The notes: generated by a model from the sequence alone, not told the origin. DNA of 64,000 nucleotides from Clostridiaceae bacterium M8S5 (GCA_029227815.1 CP118523.1:3720001-3784000), one strand, 5' to 3'; counted from the first letter of the stretch, positions 8,704 through 17,971 are shown. Program-made: numbers and translations.

Positions 8704-9804
8704 ATGAACGAAAATAGTCTATCTGAAAGCCAAGCCACAAGAATGTTAATACTTTTCTTTTTAGGGAGTTCATTAGCATTACATAATGCTTCACCTGCAA
8801 AGCAGGATAATTGGCTGGCAATATTAATTGCTACTTTTCTAGCTCTACCATTATTATATATGTTTAGTTATACGTTAACTAGTATTACTAATGCTAAAAC
8901 ATATTTTGATGTACATAAATATGTATATGGGCGTTATCTCGGTAGTTTAATAAATATTTCATACGTAGTATCTGGTTTCTTCTTAGGTGCCACTATTACT
9001 AGAGAATATGGTGAATATTTAATAACAACATCTATGCCCCAAACTCCGTTGATAATACCACTTATAATAATGATCTTGCTAGGCGCATGGATTGTTAAAG
9101 AAGGCATAACCGTTTTAGGTAGATGGTGCAATTTATTCTTTTTTATTAATGCTCCTTTACCAACTATTATTTTCTTATTGACAATACCTTTAATTAATGT
9201 TGAAAATATACTACCCATTATGTATAACGGTGTACGTCCTGTTATTGAAGGTTCAATTGTCGGACTGGAACTCCCTTTTAGTGAAGCAATAATGATATTT
9301 ACTATTATTTTTACTCTACCTTCTAAAAAATCATATTATAAAGTTTTTACTAAATCTATACTTATTAGTGGCATCACACTTGCAGGGGTAACTCTAATTC
9401 AAATCATGGTATTAGGTTTTGATTTATACATGCTATCATACTTTCCTTCTCACGATGTGGTAAGTAATATTTCTTTGGGTAAATTTGTAGAAAGACTCGA
9501 AATAATAATGTTAATTGCAACTACTACTGCAGGTTTTGTAAAGGTATGCATAGGTTTATTCTCTGCAACAAATGGCATAGCAAATATGTTAAAAATTGAA
9601 AACCATAAACTAATAGTTATTCCTTGTAGCTTATTGGTCATAAATTTATCTTATTTTATAAATTCTAGTATAATCGATTTAATGGATATGTACTTTCTTT
9701 ACTGGAAATACTATATTTTAGTTATTTGCATATTTATTCCTACTACAACATTTTTGATTTTGCTATTTAAGATAAAAATACTTAAGAAAAAACCTATTAT
9801 ATAG
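8704..9804 (+). CDS. Germinant receptor B subunit 2 (GerAB family)
   Basis: A 366-residue B subunit, the closest relative of copy 1 over its whole length. The two share 'SQATRMLILFFLGSSLALHNA'-type starts, the 'LGRWCNLFFFINAPLPTII' core and the 'YYKVFTKSILISG' loop. Differences cluster around 'GSIVGLELPFSEA' (position about 180-190) and in the last two helices, the kind of change that could alter ligand response. ATG follows AAGGAGA by six bases. It lies 11 bases upstream of copy 3, so these are very likely co-transcribed. Confidence 0.92.
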   Translation: MNENSLSESQATRMLILFFLGSSLALHNASPAKQDNWLAILIATFLALPLLYMFSYTLTSITNAKTYFDVHKYVYGRYLGSLINISYVVSGFFLGATITREYGEYLITTSMPQTPLIIPLIIMILLGAWIVKEGITVLGRWCNLFFFINAPLPTIIFLLTIPLINVENILPIMYNGVRPVIEGSIVGLELPFSEAIMIFTIIFTLPSKKSYYKVFTKSILISGITLAGVTLIQIMVLGFDLYMLSYFPSHDVVSNISLGKFVERLEIIMLIATTTAGFVKVCIGLFSATNGIANMLKIENHKLIVIPCSLLVINLSYFINSSIIDLMDMYFLYWKYYILVICIFIPTTTFLILLFKIKILKKKPII

Positions 9805-9815
9805 GGAGGTGTATT

Positions 9816-10916
9816 ATGAACGAAAATAGTATATCTGATATCCATGCTACTCGTATGCTTATCTTATTCTTATTAGGTAGCTCTCTAGCATTACACAATG
9901 CAACTGATGCGGGTAGAAATAACTGGATAGCAGTTTTTATAGCAATGATTTTCTCTATATTTTTATTCTACATTTATTCATATATGCTTAATCTTATTAA
10001 AGATGCTACTAATTTTTATGATTTACATACATTTGTTTATGGAAAGTATATAGGTATTATTATAAACATACTTTATATGAGTTTTCCTTTATATCTGGGA
10101 GCTACTATAATTAGAGAATATGGAGAATACTCTCGAACTGTATCTTTACCTAGAACCCCTTTAGTAGTACCACTAATTTTCATGGGCATACTATGTATTT
10201 GGATAGTTAAGTGTGGCCTTAAAACTCTAGGCAGATGGAGTAACCTATTCTTTTTTATTGATGCTCCTCTACCAACAATACTATTTATTCTTACTATTCC
10301 TCTGTTAAACATTGAAAATATACTACCTATACTTTATAACGGAATAAAACCTATCCTTAAAGGGACATTTTATTCAACATCTGTACCTTTTGGAGAAGGA
10401 ATTGTATTTTTGTTAACCAGTATTACTTTATCATCAAAAAGTTCTCACAAGAAAGTGTTTAGAAATTCAATTATTATTAGTGGTCTGACTTTAGTAGGTG
10501 TTTGTTTGATAGAAATATTAATACTTGGATACGATATGTATGATCTATCATTATTCCCTGCTCAAACAGTAGCAAAAAAAATAAGTATAGGAACATTTAT
10601 AGAAAGGTTAGAACCCCTAGTTCTTATATCTACTACAACAGCCGCATTTGTAAAAGTAAGTCTTTGTTTATTTGCTACTGTGTATGGTATCTCTTATATT
10701 TTTAAGATAAAAAATACCAAATTGTTAGCTTTTCCTTGTGGGTTTTTAATGATAGCGTTAAGCTATATTCTACATGATAATATACTAGATTTAATGGATA
10801 TGTATTTAAATTATAAATCATATTATTCTGCATTTTTTTGTTTGGTTATACCTTCTATAACTCTTATAATATTACTTTTTAAAGTATATATCCTTAAAAA
10901 GAAAACTATGGCTTAG
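9816..10916 (+). CDS. Germinant receptor B subunit 3 (GerAB family, divergent copy)
   Basis: A 366-residue B subunit, the most divergent of the five. It keeps the family frame ('HATRMLILFLLGSSLAL', 'TLGRWSNLFFFIDAPLPTILF', 'IENILPILYNGIKPILKG') but replaces the cysteine in 'GRWCN' by serine and carries 'FIDAP' where others have 'FINAP' or 'FVNAP'. ATG after GGAGGTGTATT. Its stop codon is 11 bases before the ATG of copy 4. Remnant 3 at 12031 appears derived from this type, since both share 'GMLCxWIVxC'-like sequence. Confidence 0.92.
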   Translation: MNENSISDIHATRMLILFLLGSSLALHNATDAGRNNWIAVFIAMIFSIFLFYIYSYMLNLIKDATNFYDLHTFVYGKYIGIIINILYMSFPLYLGATIIREYGEYSRTVSLPRTPLVVPLIFMGILCIWIVKCGLKTLGRWSNLFFFIDAPLPTILFILTIPLLNIENILPILYNGIKPILKGTFYSTSVPFGEGIVFLLTSITLSSKSSHKKVFRNSIIISGLTLVGVCLIEILILGYDMYDLSLFPAQTVAKKISIGTFIERLEPLVLISTTTAAFVKVSLCLFATVYGISYIFKIKNTKLLAFPCGFLMIALSYILHDNILDLMDMYLNYKSYYSAFFCLVIPSITLIILLFKVYILKKKTMA

Positions 10917-10927
10917 TGAGGTGCAAC

Positions 10928-12016
10928 ATGGGCAAAAACTATTTATCAGACAGTCATACTACGCGTATGTTAATTTTATTCTTCTTAGGAAGTTCATTAG
11001 CTTATAATAATGCTTTATCTGCTGGTCAAGATAACTGGTTGTCAATTGTGCTTGCTACATTTTTAGCCCTACCATTATTTTATATGTATAGTTTTATGAA
11101 GACTAAAACTAATGCTAGGCACATTTATGATATTAACAGATATGCTTTTGGTAAATATTTAGGAACTTTATTTAATATCTTTTTTATTTATTCAAGTCTG
11201 CAATTGAGTGCTACTATTAATAGGTCTTATATTGAATATCTAGTAACCACATCTATGCGTCAAACACCAATAATTGTACCCTTACTTATTATGGGATTTC
11301 TCGCAGCTTGGGGCGCAAAATCGGGAATAGTCACTTTAAGTAAATGGGGTAATTTCTTTTTCTTTGTTAATGCTCCTTTACCAATTATTGTATTTATATT
11401 AATTATACCTTTACTCAATATCGACAATATTCTTCCAGTAATGTACAACGGTATAACTCCAGTAATCAAAGGTTCGTTATATTCTCTAGCAATACCTTTT
11501 GCTGAAGTTCTAATATTTTTTACAATAACTTTTGAATTACAATCAAATAAATCCTATTATAAAATTTTTACACGTTCTATTTTAATTAGTGGATTAACTC
11601 TAGCAGGTGTAACTTTCTTGCAAATTTTAGTCATGGGATTTAAGTTATATGAATTATCTCATTTTCCATCTTACTCTGTAGCTAGCAAAATATCTGTTGG
11701 TACAGCCATAGAAAGGGTAGAAATTTTAATGCTAATAGCTACATCTACCGCTGGCTATATACAAATTTGCATAGGGCTCTTAGGGGCATCTATTGGCATT
11801 AGCAAATTATTCAATCTTAAAGACTACAAATCAATAGTTACACCTTGTTGTCTATTAATGATAAATTTATCTTTTTTCATATATGGTCATATGTTGAGTT
11901 TAATTGATATGTATGCCTACTGGATATACTATATATTCTTACTTTGCTTAGTAATACCATTTACCTCTTTTATAATAATATTATTTAAAACAACAATACT
12001 AAAAAAAATCTATTGA
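10928..12016 (+). CDS. Germinant receptor B subunit 4 (GerAB family)
   Basis: A 362-residue B subunit with start 'MGKNYLSDSHTTRMLIL'. It forms a close pair with copy 5: both have 'AYNNALSAGQDNWLSIV', 'ARHIYDINRY', 'LSKWGNFFFFVNAPLP' and 'YVQICIGLLGA'-type segments not found in copies 1-3. The ATG at 10928 follows GAGGTG by four bases; the GTG at 10916, which overlaps the previous stop codon, is less likely. Predicted to sit in the inner spore membrane with the A and C subunits. Confidence 0.92.
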   Translation: MGKNYLSDSHTTRMLILFFLGSSLAYNNALSAGQDNWLSIVLATFLALPLFYMYSFMKTKTNARHIYDINRYAFGKYLGTLFNIFFIYSSLQLSATINRSYIEYLVTTSMRQTPIIVPLLIMGFLAAWGAKSGIVTLSKWGNFFFFVNAPLPIIVFILIIPLLNIDNILPVMYNGITPVIKGSLYSLAIPFAEVLIFFTITFELQSNKSYYKIFTRSILISGLTLAGVTFLQILVMGFKLYELSHFPSYSVASKISVGTAIERVEILMLIATSTAGYIQICIGLLGASIGISKLFNLKDYKSIVTPCCLLMINLSFFIYGHMLSLIDMYAYWIYYIFLLCLVIPFTSFIIILFKTTILKKIY

Positions 12017-12030
12017 ATAGCAAAGTGTAT

Positions 12031-12125
12031 TATGAACGAAAACAGTATATATCTGATAATTTTTATAGGCATGCTGTGTACTTGGATAGTAAGATGTGCT
12101 TTTAAACCTATTGGTAGAAACGATA
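12031..12125 (+). pseudogene. Remnant of a GerAB-type B subunit (remnant 3)
   Basis: A start copied from the copy-3 type ('MNENSIY') is joined directly to a segment reading, after one extra T, 'FIGMLCTWIVRCAFKPIGR', matching 'FMGILCIWIVKCGLKTLGR' of copy 3. About 120 codons are missing between the two parts, and the frame is broken. A deletion derivative of a duplicated B gene. Confidence 0.75.
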
Positions 12126-12198
12126 ACAAAGAAAATAAATATAGGATCGTTTAGCGCATATACTTTTTAATAAATTATAGTTAAGTGAGTTGAGTAGT

Positions 12199-13293
12199 AT
12201 GGGTAAAAACTATTTATCAGACAGTCACGCTACACGTATGTTAATATTATTCTTCTTAGGAAGTTCATTAGCTTATAATAATGCTTTATCTGCTGGTCAA
12301 GATAACTGGTTGTCCATTGTGATCGCTACATTTTTAGCTCTACCATTGTTTTACATGTATAGCTTTATGAAAATTAAAATTAATGCTAGGCATATTTATG
12401 ATATTAACAGATATACTTTTGGTAAATATTTAGGAACTTTCTTTAATATTTTTTTTATTATTTCAGGTCTGTTTTTAAGCGCTGCTATTAATAGATCTTA
12501 TGGGGAATATCTAATAACTATCTCTATGCCTCAAACTCCAATAATTGTACCTTTAATTATTATGGCATTACTTGCAGCTTGGGGTGCAAGATCAGGAATA
12601 GTTGCTTTAAGTAAATGGGGTAATTTCTTTTTCTTTGTTAATGCTCCTTTACCAACTATTGTGTTCATATTTATTATACCGTTTATTAATATTGACAATA
12701 TTCTTCCAATAATGTACAACGGTATAACTCCAGTAATCAAAGGTTCGTTATATTCTCTGGCATTACCTTTTGCTGAAATTCTGATGTTTTTTACAATTAC
12801 CTTCCAGTTGCAATCAAATAAATCCTATTATAAGATTTTCACAAAATCCATACTTGTTAGTGGATTGACTTTAGCTGGTGTAACTTTACTACAAATATTG
12901 GTTATGGGGTTTAATTTATATGATATATCATTCTTTCCAACACACGCTCTAGCCAGTAAAATATCTATTGGTGCGTTCATAGAAAGGGTAGAGATTACAA
13001 TGCTAATAGCTACGTCAACTGCTGGTTATGTTCAAATATGTATAGGCCTCTTAGGTGCAACTGTTGGTATATGTGATTTATTTAAACTTAATGGACATGA
13101 AGTAATAGTTATGCCCTGTTGTTTATTAATGATAAACGTTTCTTATTTTCTGTATGATAACCTTATCGATTTAGTAGATATGTATGTTAATTATTGGAAA
13201 TATTATATTTACTTTATCTGCCTAGTAATACCATTTGCCTCTTTTATAATATTATTGTTTAAAACAAAGATACTTAAAAAAACTAATATCTAA
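12199..13293 (+). CDS. Germinant receptor B subunit 5 (GerAB family)
   Basis: A 364-residue B subunit, sister of copy 4, with near-identical N-terminal half and core ('LSKWGNFFFFVNAPLPTIVF', 'IDNILPIMYNGITPVIKGSLY'). Divergence is concentrated in the last 80 residues ('LFKLNGHEVIVMPCC', 'LVDMYVNYWKYYIYF'). ATG at 12199 with a weak upstream site (AGTGAGTTGAG). Last gene of the ger locus; its 3' end overlaps the convergent FAD gene by 11 bases. Confidence 0.92.
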   Translation: MGKNYLSDSHATRMLILFFLGSSLAYNNALSAGQDNWLSIVIATFLALPLFYMYSFMKIKINARHIYDINRYTFGKYLGTFFNIFFIISGLFLSAAINRSYGEYLITISMPQTPIIVPLIIMALLAAWGARSGIVALSKWGNFFFFVNAPLPTIVFIFIIPFINIDNILPIMYNGITPVIKGSLYSLALPFAEILMFFTITFQLQSNKSYYKIFTKSILVSGLTLAGVTLLQILVMGFNLYDISFFPTHALASKISIGAFIERVEITMLIATSTAGYVQICIGLLGATVGICDLFKLNGHEVIVMPCCLLMINVSYFLYDNLIDLVDMYVNYWKYYIYFICLVIPFASFIILLFKTKILKKTNI

Positions 13294-14206
13294 AATCATG
13301 ATTCCCTACTACCTTTGGCATTGGTATAATACCACTACATTTTATTATATTTCTCATTAGCGTATTGTAGTTTTTATTTTCTATCATAGCTCTTGCTGCT
13401 AATATGCCACTTTCTACAGTTCTTTTTAATCCATTTCCTACAAATGATTCGTATAATCCTACAGTTTTACCTACTAATAGCACATTGTCTATCCTTGGAG
13501 AGCTAACTTTTCCTAGCCTTAAAAACACATCACTCGATAAGATGATTTGAAAATTATTATTTATTTTTCTTATAAATCTCTGCCATATGAATTCAAACTC
13601 TAATTTTGATTTACTGTTAACTATTAAGAAGATTGTTGCATGTTTATTTGAATATGGTATCAAGTATCCATAACAGTTACTAAAAACAGCTTTATCATAC
13701 CAAATAATCAATGAGTTTTTATTGAACTTTCCCACTACATCACTTATTCTTATGCTAGTATTTGCAAATGGCTCGTAAATATTGTTTTCTAATGGAAATA
13801 TATTCGTATCCCCAGCATTAACAACGTAGTCAAAATCCTTTTTACTTTGACTAACATCCAAGTGCTTTCCATAGTTTATTTTGCATTTTAACTTTTTGAA
13901 TATCTGATTTTCTATAGAGTTAGTTCCTATACCTTGTTTATATATATACCCATATCTACCTTTTGATGTTTTTTCTTTATCACAACCCAATGTTGTTATT
14001 GAGTTCAATTTATTTAGAGGAGCAAGCTCAATATCATATTTATCTTTTATATAGTTCACTTCTTTACGTGTACAAAATAACGGAGACTCCATATTTCCGC
14101 CTACTACAAATTTTTTTTCGTAAATTACTGGTTCGAATCCAAGTCTTTCACATTCTAATGCACAAGATAAACCTGCTATATTTGTTCCTACTATACATAT
14201 TTTCAT
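13283..14206 (-). CDS. FAD-dependent oxidoreductase-like protein (paralogue 1)
   Basis: A 307-residue protein with an N-terminal dinucleotide-binding motif in variant form, 'MKICIVGTNIAGLSCALECERLG...VIYEKK', where the first glycine pair is GTNIAG instead of GxGxxG. The second FAD-contact region near the C terminus reads 'VLLVGKTVGLYESFVGNGLKRTVESG'. The overall plan resembles geranylgeranyl-reductase or monooxygenase-like flavoproteins. It is a distant paralogue of the protein at 15366, sharing 'LIIWYDK...GYLIPYSNKHA' versus 'LMVWFNR...AYLTPFNKNKA'. Divergent from the small-protein cluster at 14358. ATG with AAGGAGAGG. Substrate unknown; a role in spores is inferred from neighbours. Confidence 0.7.
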   Translation of the reverse strand: MKICIVGTNIAGLSCALECERLGFEPVIYEKKFVVGGNMESPLFCTRKEVNYIKDKYDIELAPLNKLNSITTLGCDKEKTSKGRYGYIYKQGIGTNSIENQIFKKLKCKINYGKHLDVSQSKKDFDYVVNAGDTNIFPLENNIYEPFANTSIRISDVVGKFNKNSLIIWYDKAVFSNCYGYLIPYSNKHATIFLIVNSKSKLEFEFIWQRFIRKINNNFQIILSSDVFLRLGKVSSPRIDNVLLVGKTVGLYESFVGNGLKRTVESGILAARAMIENKNYNTLMRNIIKCSGIIPMPKVVGNHDFRY

Positions 14207-14357
14207 GATACCTCTCCTTATATGTGTTCTTTATATGAATAATTTAGGTTTATTTATATAAAAATAATATTTACTTAATAAAGATATTTTATTTATTAGA
14301 ATAAAAAATCTTTTTTAACAAAAAATATGGTAAAGAAAAACACTAGGAGGATTGTAT

Positions 14358-14558
14358 ATGGAAAAAGAAACTATTTTACTCAATTCTGTTTTAACCAAAT
14401 CTATAAAAAGAGAACAACTCCTAAAGAAAAAATTAGTTCTCTATTACAAGACTACAGATAAACCTGAAGTAAGGCTGTTGATTAAAAAGCTGTTACAGAA
14501 ATCTAATCAAAATATACATCTAATAGATGAACTATCTAAAAAATTAATTAGGATATGA
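14358..14558 (+). CDS. Small helical protein, coat-protein-like
   Basis: A 66-residue, highly charged, probably all-helical protein: 'KREQLLKKKLVLYYKTTDKPEVRLLIKKLLQ' resembles half of a ferritin-like or CotF-type four-helix unit. ATG at 14358 after a strong AGGAGG eight bases upstream. One base separates it from the next small gene's GTG. With the neighbours it forms a compact set that looks sporulation-related, but no family can be named with certainty. Confidence 0.5.
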   Translation: MEKETILLNSVLTKSIKREQLLKKKLVLYYKTTDKPEVRLLIKKLLQKSNQNIHLIDELSKKLIRI

Positions 14559-14568
14559 GGTGAAAATA

Positions 14569-14787
14569 TTGGACGATATAAGTATTGTACATGATTTGTT
14601 ATTGAATAAGCAACAATTGCAATCATTCTATAACTATCAAGCAATAAATGCAATCAATCCTAAGCTAAAATGTTTGTTATGCTTGCTAAGAGATAATTGT
14701 TCTAATGACATTATTGCTATCCAGAGTACCAAAGAAAGACTTTCATCTCAATCTAACATATTGATAAGATTGTTTAAAAATATATAA
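14569..14787 (+). CDS. Small CotF-like spore coat protein candidate
   Basis: A 72-residue protein, 'DDISIVHDLLLNKQQLQSFY' followed by 'NPKLKCLLCLLRDN', recalls the CotF/YraF pattern 'hxDhLxxxKxhxxxYxxxhxExxxxxLRxxL'. CotF-type proteins are small helical spore proteins. The TTG at 14569 has GAGGTG six bases upstream and is preferred; a GTG at 14560 is also possible. Likely co-translated with the preceding 66-residue protein. Confidence 0.5.
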   Translation: MDDISIVHDLLLNKQQLQSFYNYQAINAINPKLKCLLCLLRDNCSNDIIAIQSTKERLSSQSNILIRLFKNI

Positions 14788-14803
14788 AAGGATAGTGAAA
14801 ATT

Positions 14804-15265
14804 ATGGAGTATGTATTATTATTTATTTTTAATTGGATAGTTTTTTTTATATTGATAGATTATAAAAAACTTAAGATAAATATGCTAGCAGGTTTTTTGG
14901 CTATTATAATGGTAATTTTGGTTGACTACCCAAACATAGTTTTAAAAAACCTATATTATTTACACAATCCAGTTATAAAAGTGCTTGGCTCTTCTTTCTT
15001 TTTCTTGTTTGGGCCTGTTTTTGTTATTAGTACACTAGTTGCGCAAAATCATCCTAGAAATAAGAATCTGATAATATTACACGTATTTGTTATCGCTACG
15101 TTGTATTCATTTTGTGAATATGTTCTTCTTAAAAAAGGCTCTTTAGTATACGTAGATTGGAGTTTTTACGATAGCTTAAAAATTAATTACAGCGCAGTAA
15201 TAATCATCAGTTGGTTTAATATGCTAGTTTTAGATCCCTTAAAAAACGAGAGGAGCAAGTCATGA
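14804..15265 (+). CDS. Multi-pass membrane protein (CBO0543-like)
   Basis: A 153-residue integral membrane protein with about five hydrophobic segments and conserved-looking loops 'LVDYPNIVLKNLYYLHNP' and 'KGSLVYVDWSFYDSLKINY'. Size, topology and the setting beside coat-like genes recall the CBO0543 family of sporeformer membrane proteins; this is a resemblance, not a proven match. ATG at 14804 after AAAGGA. The stop overlaps the next tiny ORF (ATGA). Confidence 0.5.
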   Translation: MEYVLLFIFNWIVFFILIDYKKLKINMLAGFLAIIMVILVDYPNIVLKNLYYLHNPVIKVLGSSFFFLFGPVFVISTLVAQNHPRNKNLIILHVFVIATLYSFCEYVLLKKGSLVYVDWSFYDSLKINYSAVIIISWFNMLVLDPLKNERSKS

Positions 15266-15354
15266 ATTTATTTACTTACATAATATTATTATTAATTATA
15301 GGTGTATTAGTTATCTCATGGTTTAAAATCGTAATCTTTCTAGACAATAACTAG
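15262..15354 (+). CDS. 30-residue single-pass membrane peptide
   Basis: An ORF encoding one hydrophobic helix 'YIILLLIIGVLVISWFKIVIF' within 30 residues. It has AGGAG six bases before the ATG, and the ATG overlaps the preceding stop codon, both arguing that it is translated. It fits exactly between the membrane protein and the FAD gene (11 bases to the latter's start). Function unknown; it could be a small partner of one of these proteins. Confidence 0.5.
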   Translation: MNLFTYIILLLIIGVLVISWFKIVIFLDNN

Positions 15355-15365
15355 GGGTGATAAAG

Positions 15366-16454
15366 TTGAAAATTGCAATAATTGGTGCTGGTATTTCAGG
15401 TTTGACCTGCGCATATCAATTAGAACAGTATAAAGGTATTGAAATAGATATATATGAAAAGAATTCATACATTGGAGATCAATATAATCACGTAACTGCA
15501 GTAATGAATATTTTCCATAGACCATATGGTGACTTAATTGAGTACTTAAAAGAACATTTAAATCTTAAAATAAAACCTTTGCATGAAATGAAAAAAGTAG
15601 TGCACCATTCACCAAATAATCAAAAAATAGTAACTGGCAAACTTGGATACTTTTTTTTAAGGGGTCGAGTAGAAACCTCATTAAAAAATCAATTATTAAA
15701 TCACTTAAAAAGAAGTAATATAAAATTCAATACCTTTGGTGATTATGTGACTCTTAAAGAAAAGTATGACTATGTAATAATTGCTGATGGAGATATTAAT
15801 TTTACTAAAGAGCTTGGTTGCTATCAAGAATGGATAAGCCCTGTACTCATTGGTGTAACAGTATATGGTAATTTCGATGAAAATACTCTAATGGTATGGT
15901 TTAATAGAAAATATACCAATGAAGGATATGCATATCTGACTCCATTTAATAAAAATAAGGCTTTTGTTGGCTTAGTTATAACAAATGTAAAAAAACATGA
16001 AGCTAATCAGTATCTTAAAACTTTTTTAGAGATGGAAGATATAAACCATGTTCTAGATGAAGCTTTTATCTTAGAACATAGAACTGGTTATGTATACCCT
16101 CATGCTCTAAATAATATATATTTCGTTGGGAGTGCAGCAGGTGGTATTGATCCTTTTCTTGGATTTGGTCAATTAAACTCCTTTATAACTGGAGCGAAAG
16201 CTGCTAAAGCAATAGCGCTTCATAAAAATTATGAAAATTTGATCAGAAGTCAAATTAATCTGAATATTAACCTATTTGAATATAGGTATTTATTTAATAA
16301 AGCATATAACAACAACTATAATGAGCTTATAAATATTATAACTACTCCTGGCATAAAACATTTACTATATAATAGCAGCTTTGATTTTGTTAAATACAGC
16401 GGGAAATTACTCCGCTTTAAAAGAAATCTATTTCAGCATATGAAATTTAAATAA
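15366..16454 (+). CDS. FAD-dependent oxidoreductase-like protein (paralogue 2)
   Basis: A 362-residue flavoprotein-like enzyme with canonical motif 'KIAIIGAGISGLTCAYQLEQYKGIEIDIYEKN' and the C-terminal FAD-contact stretch 'IYFVGSAAGGIDPFLGFGQ' typical of geranylgeranyl-reductase/halogenase-like flavoproteins. TTG start at 15366 with AGGGGTG six bases upstream. It shares its overall plan with the protein at 13283 on the other side of the small-gene cluster. A terminator follows. Substrate unknown. Confidence 0.72.
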   Translation: MKIAIIGAGISGLTCAYQLEQYKGIEIDIYEKNSYIGDQYNHVTAVMNIFHRPYGDLIEYLKEHLNLKIKPLHEMKKVVHHSPNNQKIVTGKLGYFFLRGRVETSLKNQLLNHLKRSNIKFNTFGDYVTLKEKYDYVIIADGDINFTKELGCYQEWISPVLIGVTVYGNFDENTLMVWFNRKYTNEGYAYLTPFNKNKAFVGLVITNVKKHEANQYLKTFLEMEDINHVLDEAFILEHRTGYVYPHALNNIYFVGSAAGGIDPFLGFGQLNSFITGAKAAKAIALHKNYENLIRSQINLNINLFEYRYLFNKAYNNNYNELINIITTPGIKHLLYNSSFDFVKYSGKLLRFKRNLFQHMKFK

Positions 16455-16461
16455 AAACCTT

Positions 16462-16490
16462 ATGGATATCAATAAGATATCCATTTTCTT
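16462..16490 (+). terminator. Terminator after the FAD/coat-like cluster
   Basis: Perfect 9-bp stem ATGGATATC / GATATCCAT with a 5-base loop followed by TTTCTTT, eight bases after the FAD gene stop. Confidence 0.75.
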
Positions 16491-16569
16491 TATTAAAAAC
16501 CTTGAAATTATAACACTTTATATATATCATTATATATGCACACTATATATTTAACTTAGGAGAAAATAT

Positions 16570-17946
16570 ATGAATTTACCAAAACAATTTGAATATAAAA
16601 TGAAATCATTACTAAAAGATGAATATGATGATTTTATTGAGTCCTTTAATGCAAAATCATATAAAGGAGTTCGTGTCAATACATCTAAGATAACTCATGA
16701 GTCTTTCATCAAAGCTTATAATTACACACTAAGACAAATCCCTTGGTGTGAAGACGGATACTACGTTGATTGTGAAAAAGGTGCTAAATTGGGTAAACAC
16801 CCTTATCATCACTGTGGATTATATTACATACAAGAGCCTAGCGCTATGATACCTGTAGAGGTATTGTCTGTATCTAGTAATGATAAAATACTTGATATTT
16901 GTGCTGCCCCAGGAGGTAAATCAACTCAAATAGCCAACAAACTTAACGGCACTGGTCTATTAGTAACTAATGACATCAGTCCTAAGAGAGTTAAATCATT
17001 AGCAAAAAATATTAAGATAATGGGCTTTACAAACTGTATAGTTCTTAATGAAAAACCTGAAAATCTAAGCAATAACTTTGTAGGATATTTTGATAAGATA
17101 CTTGTAGATGCTCCTTGTTCTGGAGAAGGTATGTTTAAAAGAGACGCTGTCTCTATAAAAAAATGGAGTGAAAATTCATGCTATGAATATAGTGATATGC
17201 AAAAATCTATACTAAAATATGTGCCTAAAATGCTTAAAGAAGGAGGAAGTATTGTATACTCTACCTGTACTTTTTCTCCTGAAGAAAACGAAGGCACTAT
17301 TAATTGGTTCTTAAAAGAATTTCCTGAATTTTATGTAGATAAAATAAACAACATGGATATGCTAGATAGTGGACAACCTGAGTGGATAAATGCAGATGAT
17401 TCACTAAAATATGCAAAAAGGGCTTTACCCCATAAAATTGAAGGAGATGGACATTTTGTAGTATTATTAAAGAAACAAACATCAAACTCAATAATGCATT
17501 ACAAGGAACAACCCTCTAATGCAGATAGTAATATTGTTGAAGGATTTTTGAAATTTCAGGAGGATTTTCTTAATAAAAAGCAAAATGGGAAATTTGTATC
17601 CAAGCAATCAAAGTTATATTTATTACCAAAAGAAACTCCTGATCTAAGTAATCTAAGAGTAGAATACATGGGACTCTTGCTAGGTGAATATAAAAATAAT
17701 AATTTCATTCCTAGTAACGAATTAATATTGAGTCTCACCACCACAGATTTAAAGCAATATATAAATTTAGATTCAAATAATATCAATGCTATAAAATATC
17801 TTAAAGGAGAAACTCTTATATCCCCTAAAGATTATAACTATAACAAATGGACTGGAATATTTATTGACAGCCATCCTGCAGGATGGGTAAAAGCCTCTGG
17901 CTCAATACTAAAAAATTGCTACAATAAATCTTGGAGAATGCAGTAA
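16570..17946 (+). CDS. rsmF: rRNA cytosine-C5 methyltransferase (RsmF/NOP family)
   Basis: A 458-residue SAM-dependent m5C RNA methyltransferase. It has the SAM-binding motif 'DICAAPGGKSTQIA' (about 113-126), motif IV 'VDAPCSGEGMFKRD' with one catalytic cysteine, and motif VI 'VYSTCTFSPEENE' with the second. The last about 170 residues form the extra C-terminal region typical of RsmF/YebU-like enzymes, ending in 'DSHPAGWVKASGSILKN'. It modifies a 16S rRNA cytosine in characterised relatives. ATG with TAGGAGA upstream. The cyclophilin gene follows after 25 bases. Confidence 0.9.
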   Translation: MNLPKQFEYKMKSLLKDEYDDFIESFNAKSYKGVRVNTSKITHESFIKAYNYTLRQIPWCEDGYYVDCEKGAKLGKHPYHHCGLYYIQEPSAMIPVEVLSVSSNDKILDICAAPGGKSTQIANKLNGTGLLVTNDISPKRVKSLAKNIKIMGFTNCIVLNEKPENLSNNFVGYFDKILVDAPCSGEGMFKRDAVSIKKWSENSCYEYSDMQKSILKYVPKMLKEGGSIVYSTCTFSPEENEGTINWFLKEFPEFYVDKINNMDMLDSGQPEWINADDSLKYAKRALPHKIEGDGHFVVLLKKQTSNSIMHYKEQPSNADSNIVEGFLKFQEDFLNKKQNGKFVSKQSKLYLLPKETPDLSNLRVEYMGLLLGEYKNNNFIPSNELILSLTTTDLKQYINLDSNNINAIKYLKGETLISPKDYNYNKWTGIFIDSHPAGWVKASGSILKNCYNKSWRMQ

Positions 17947-17971
17947 AAATATAATAAAAGGAGTGTATTAA

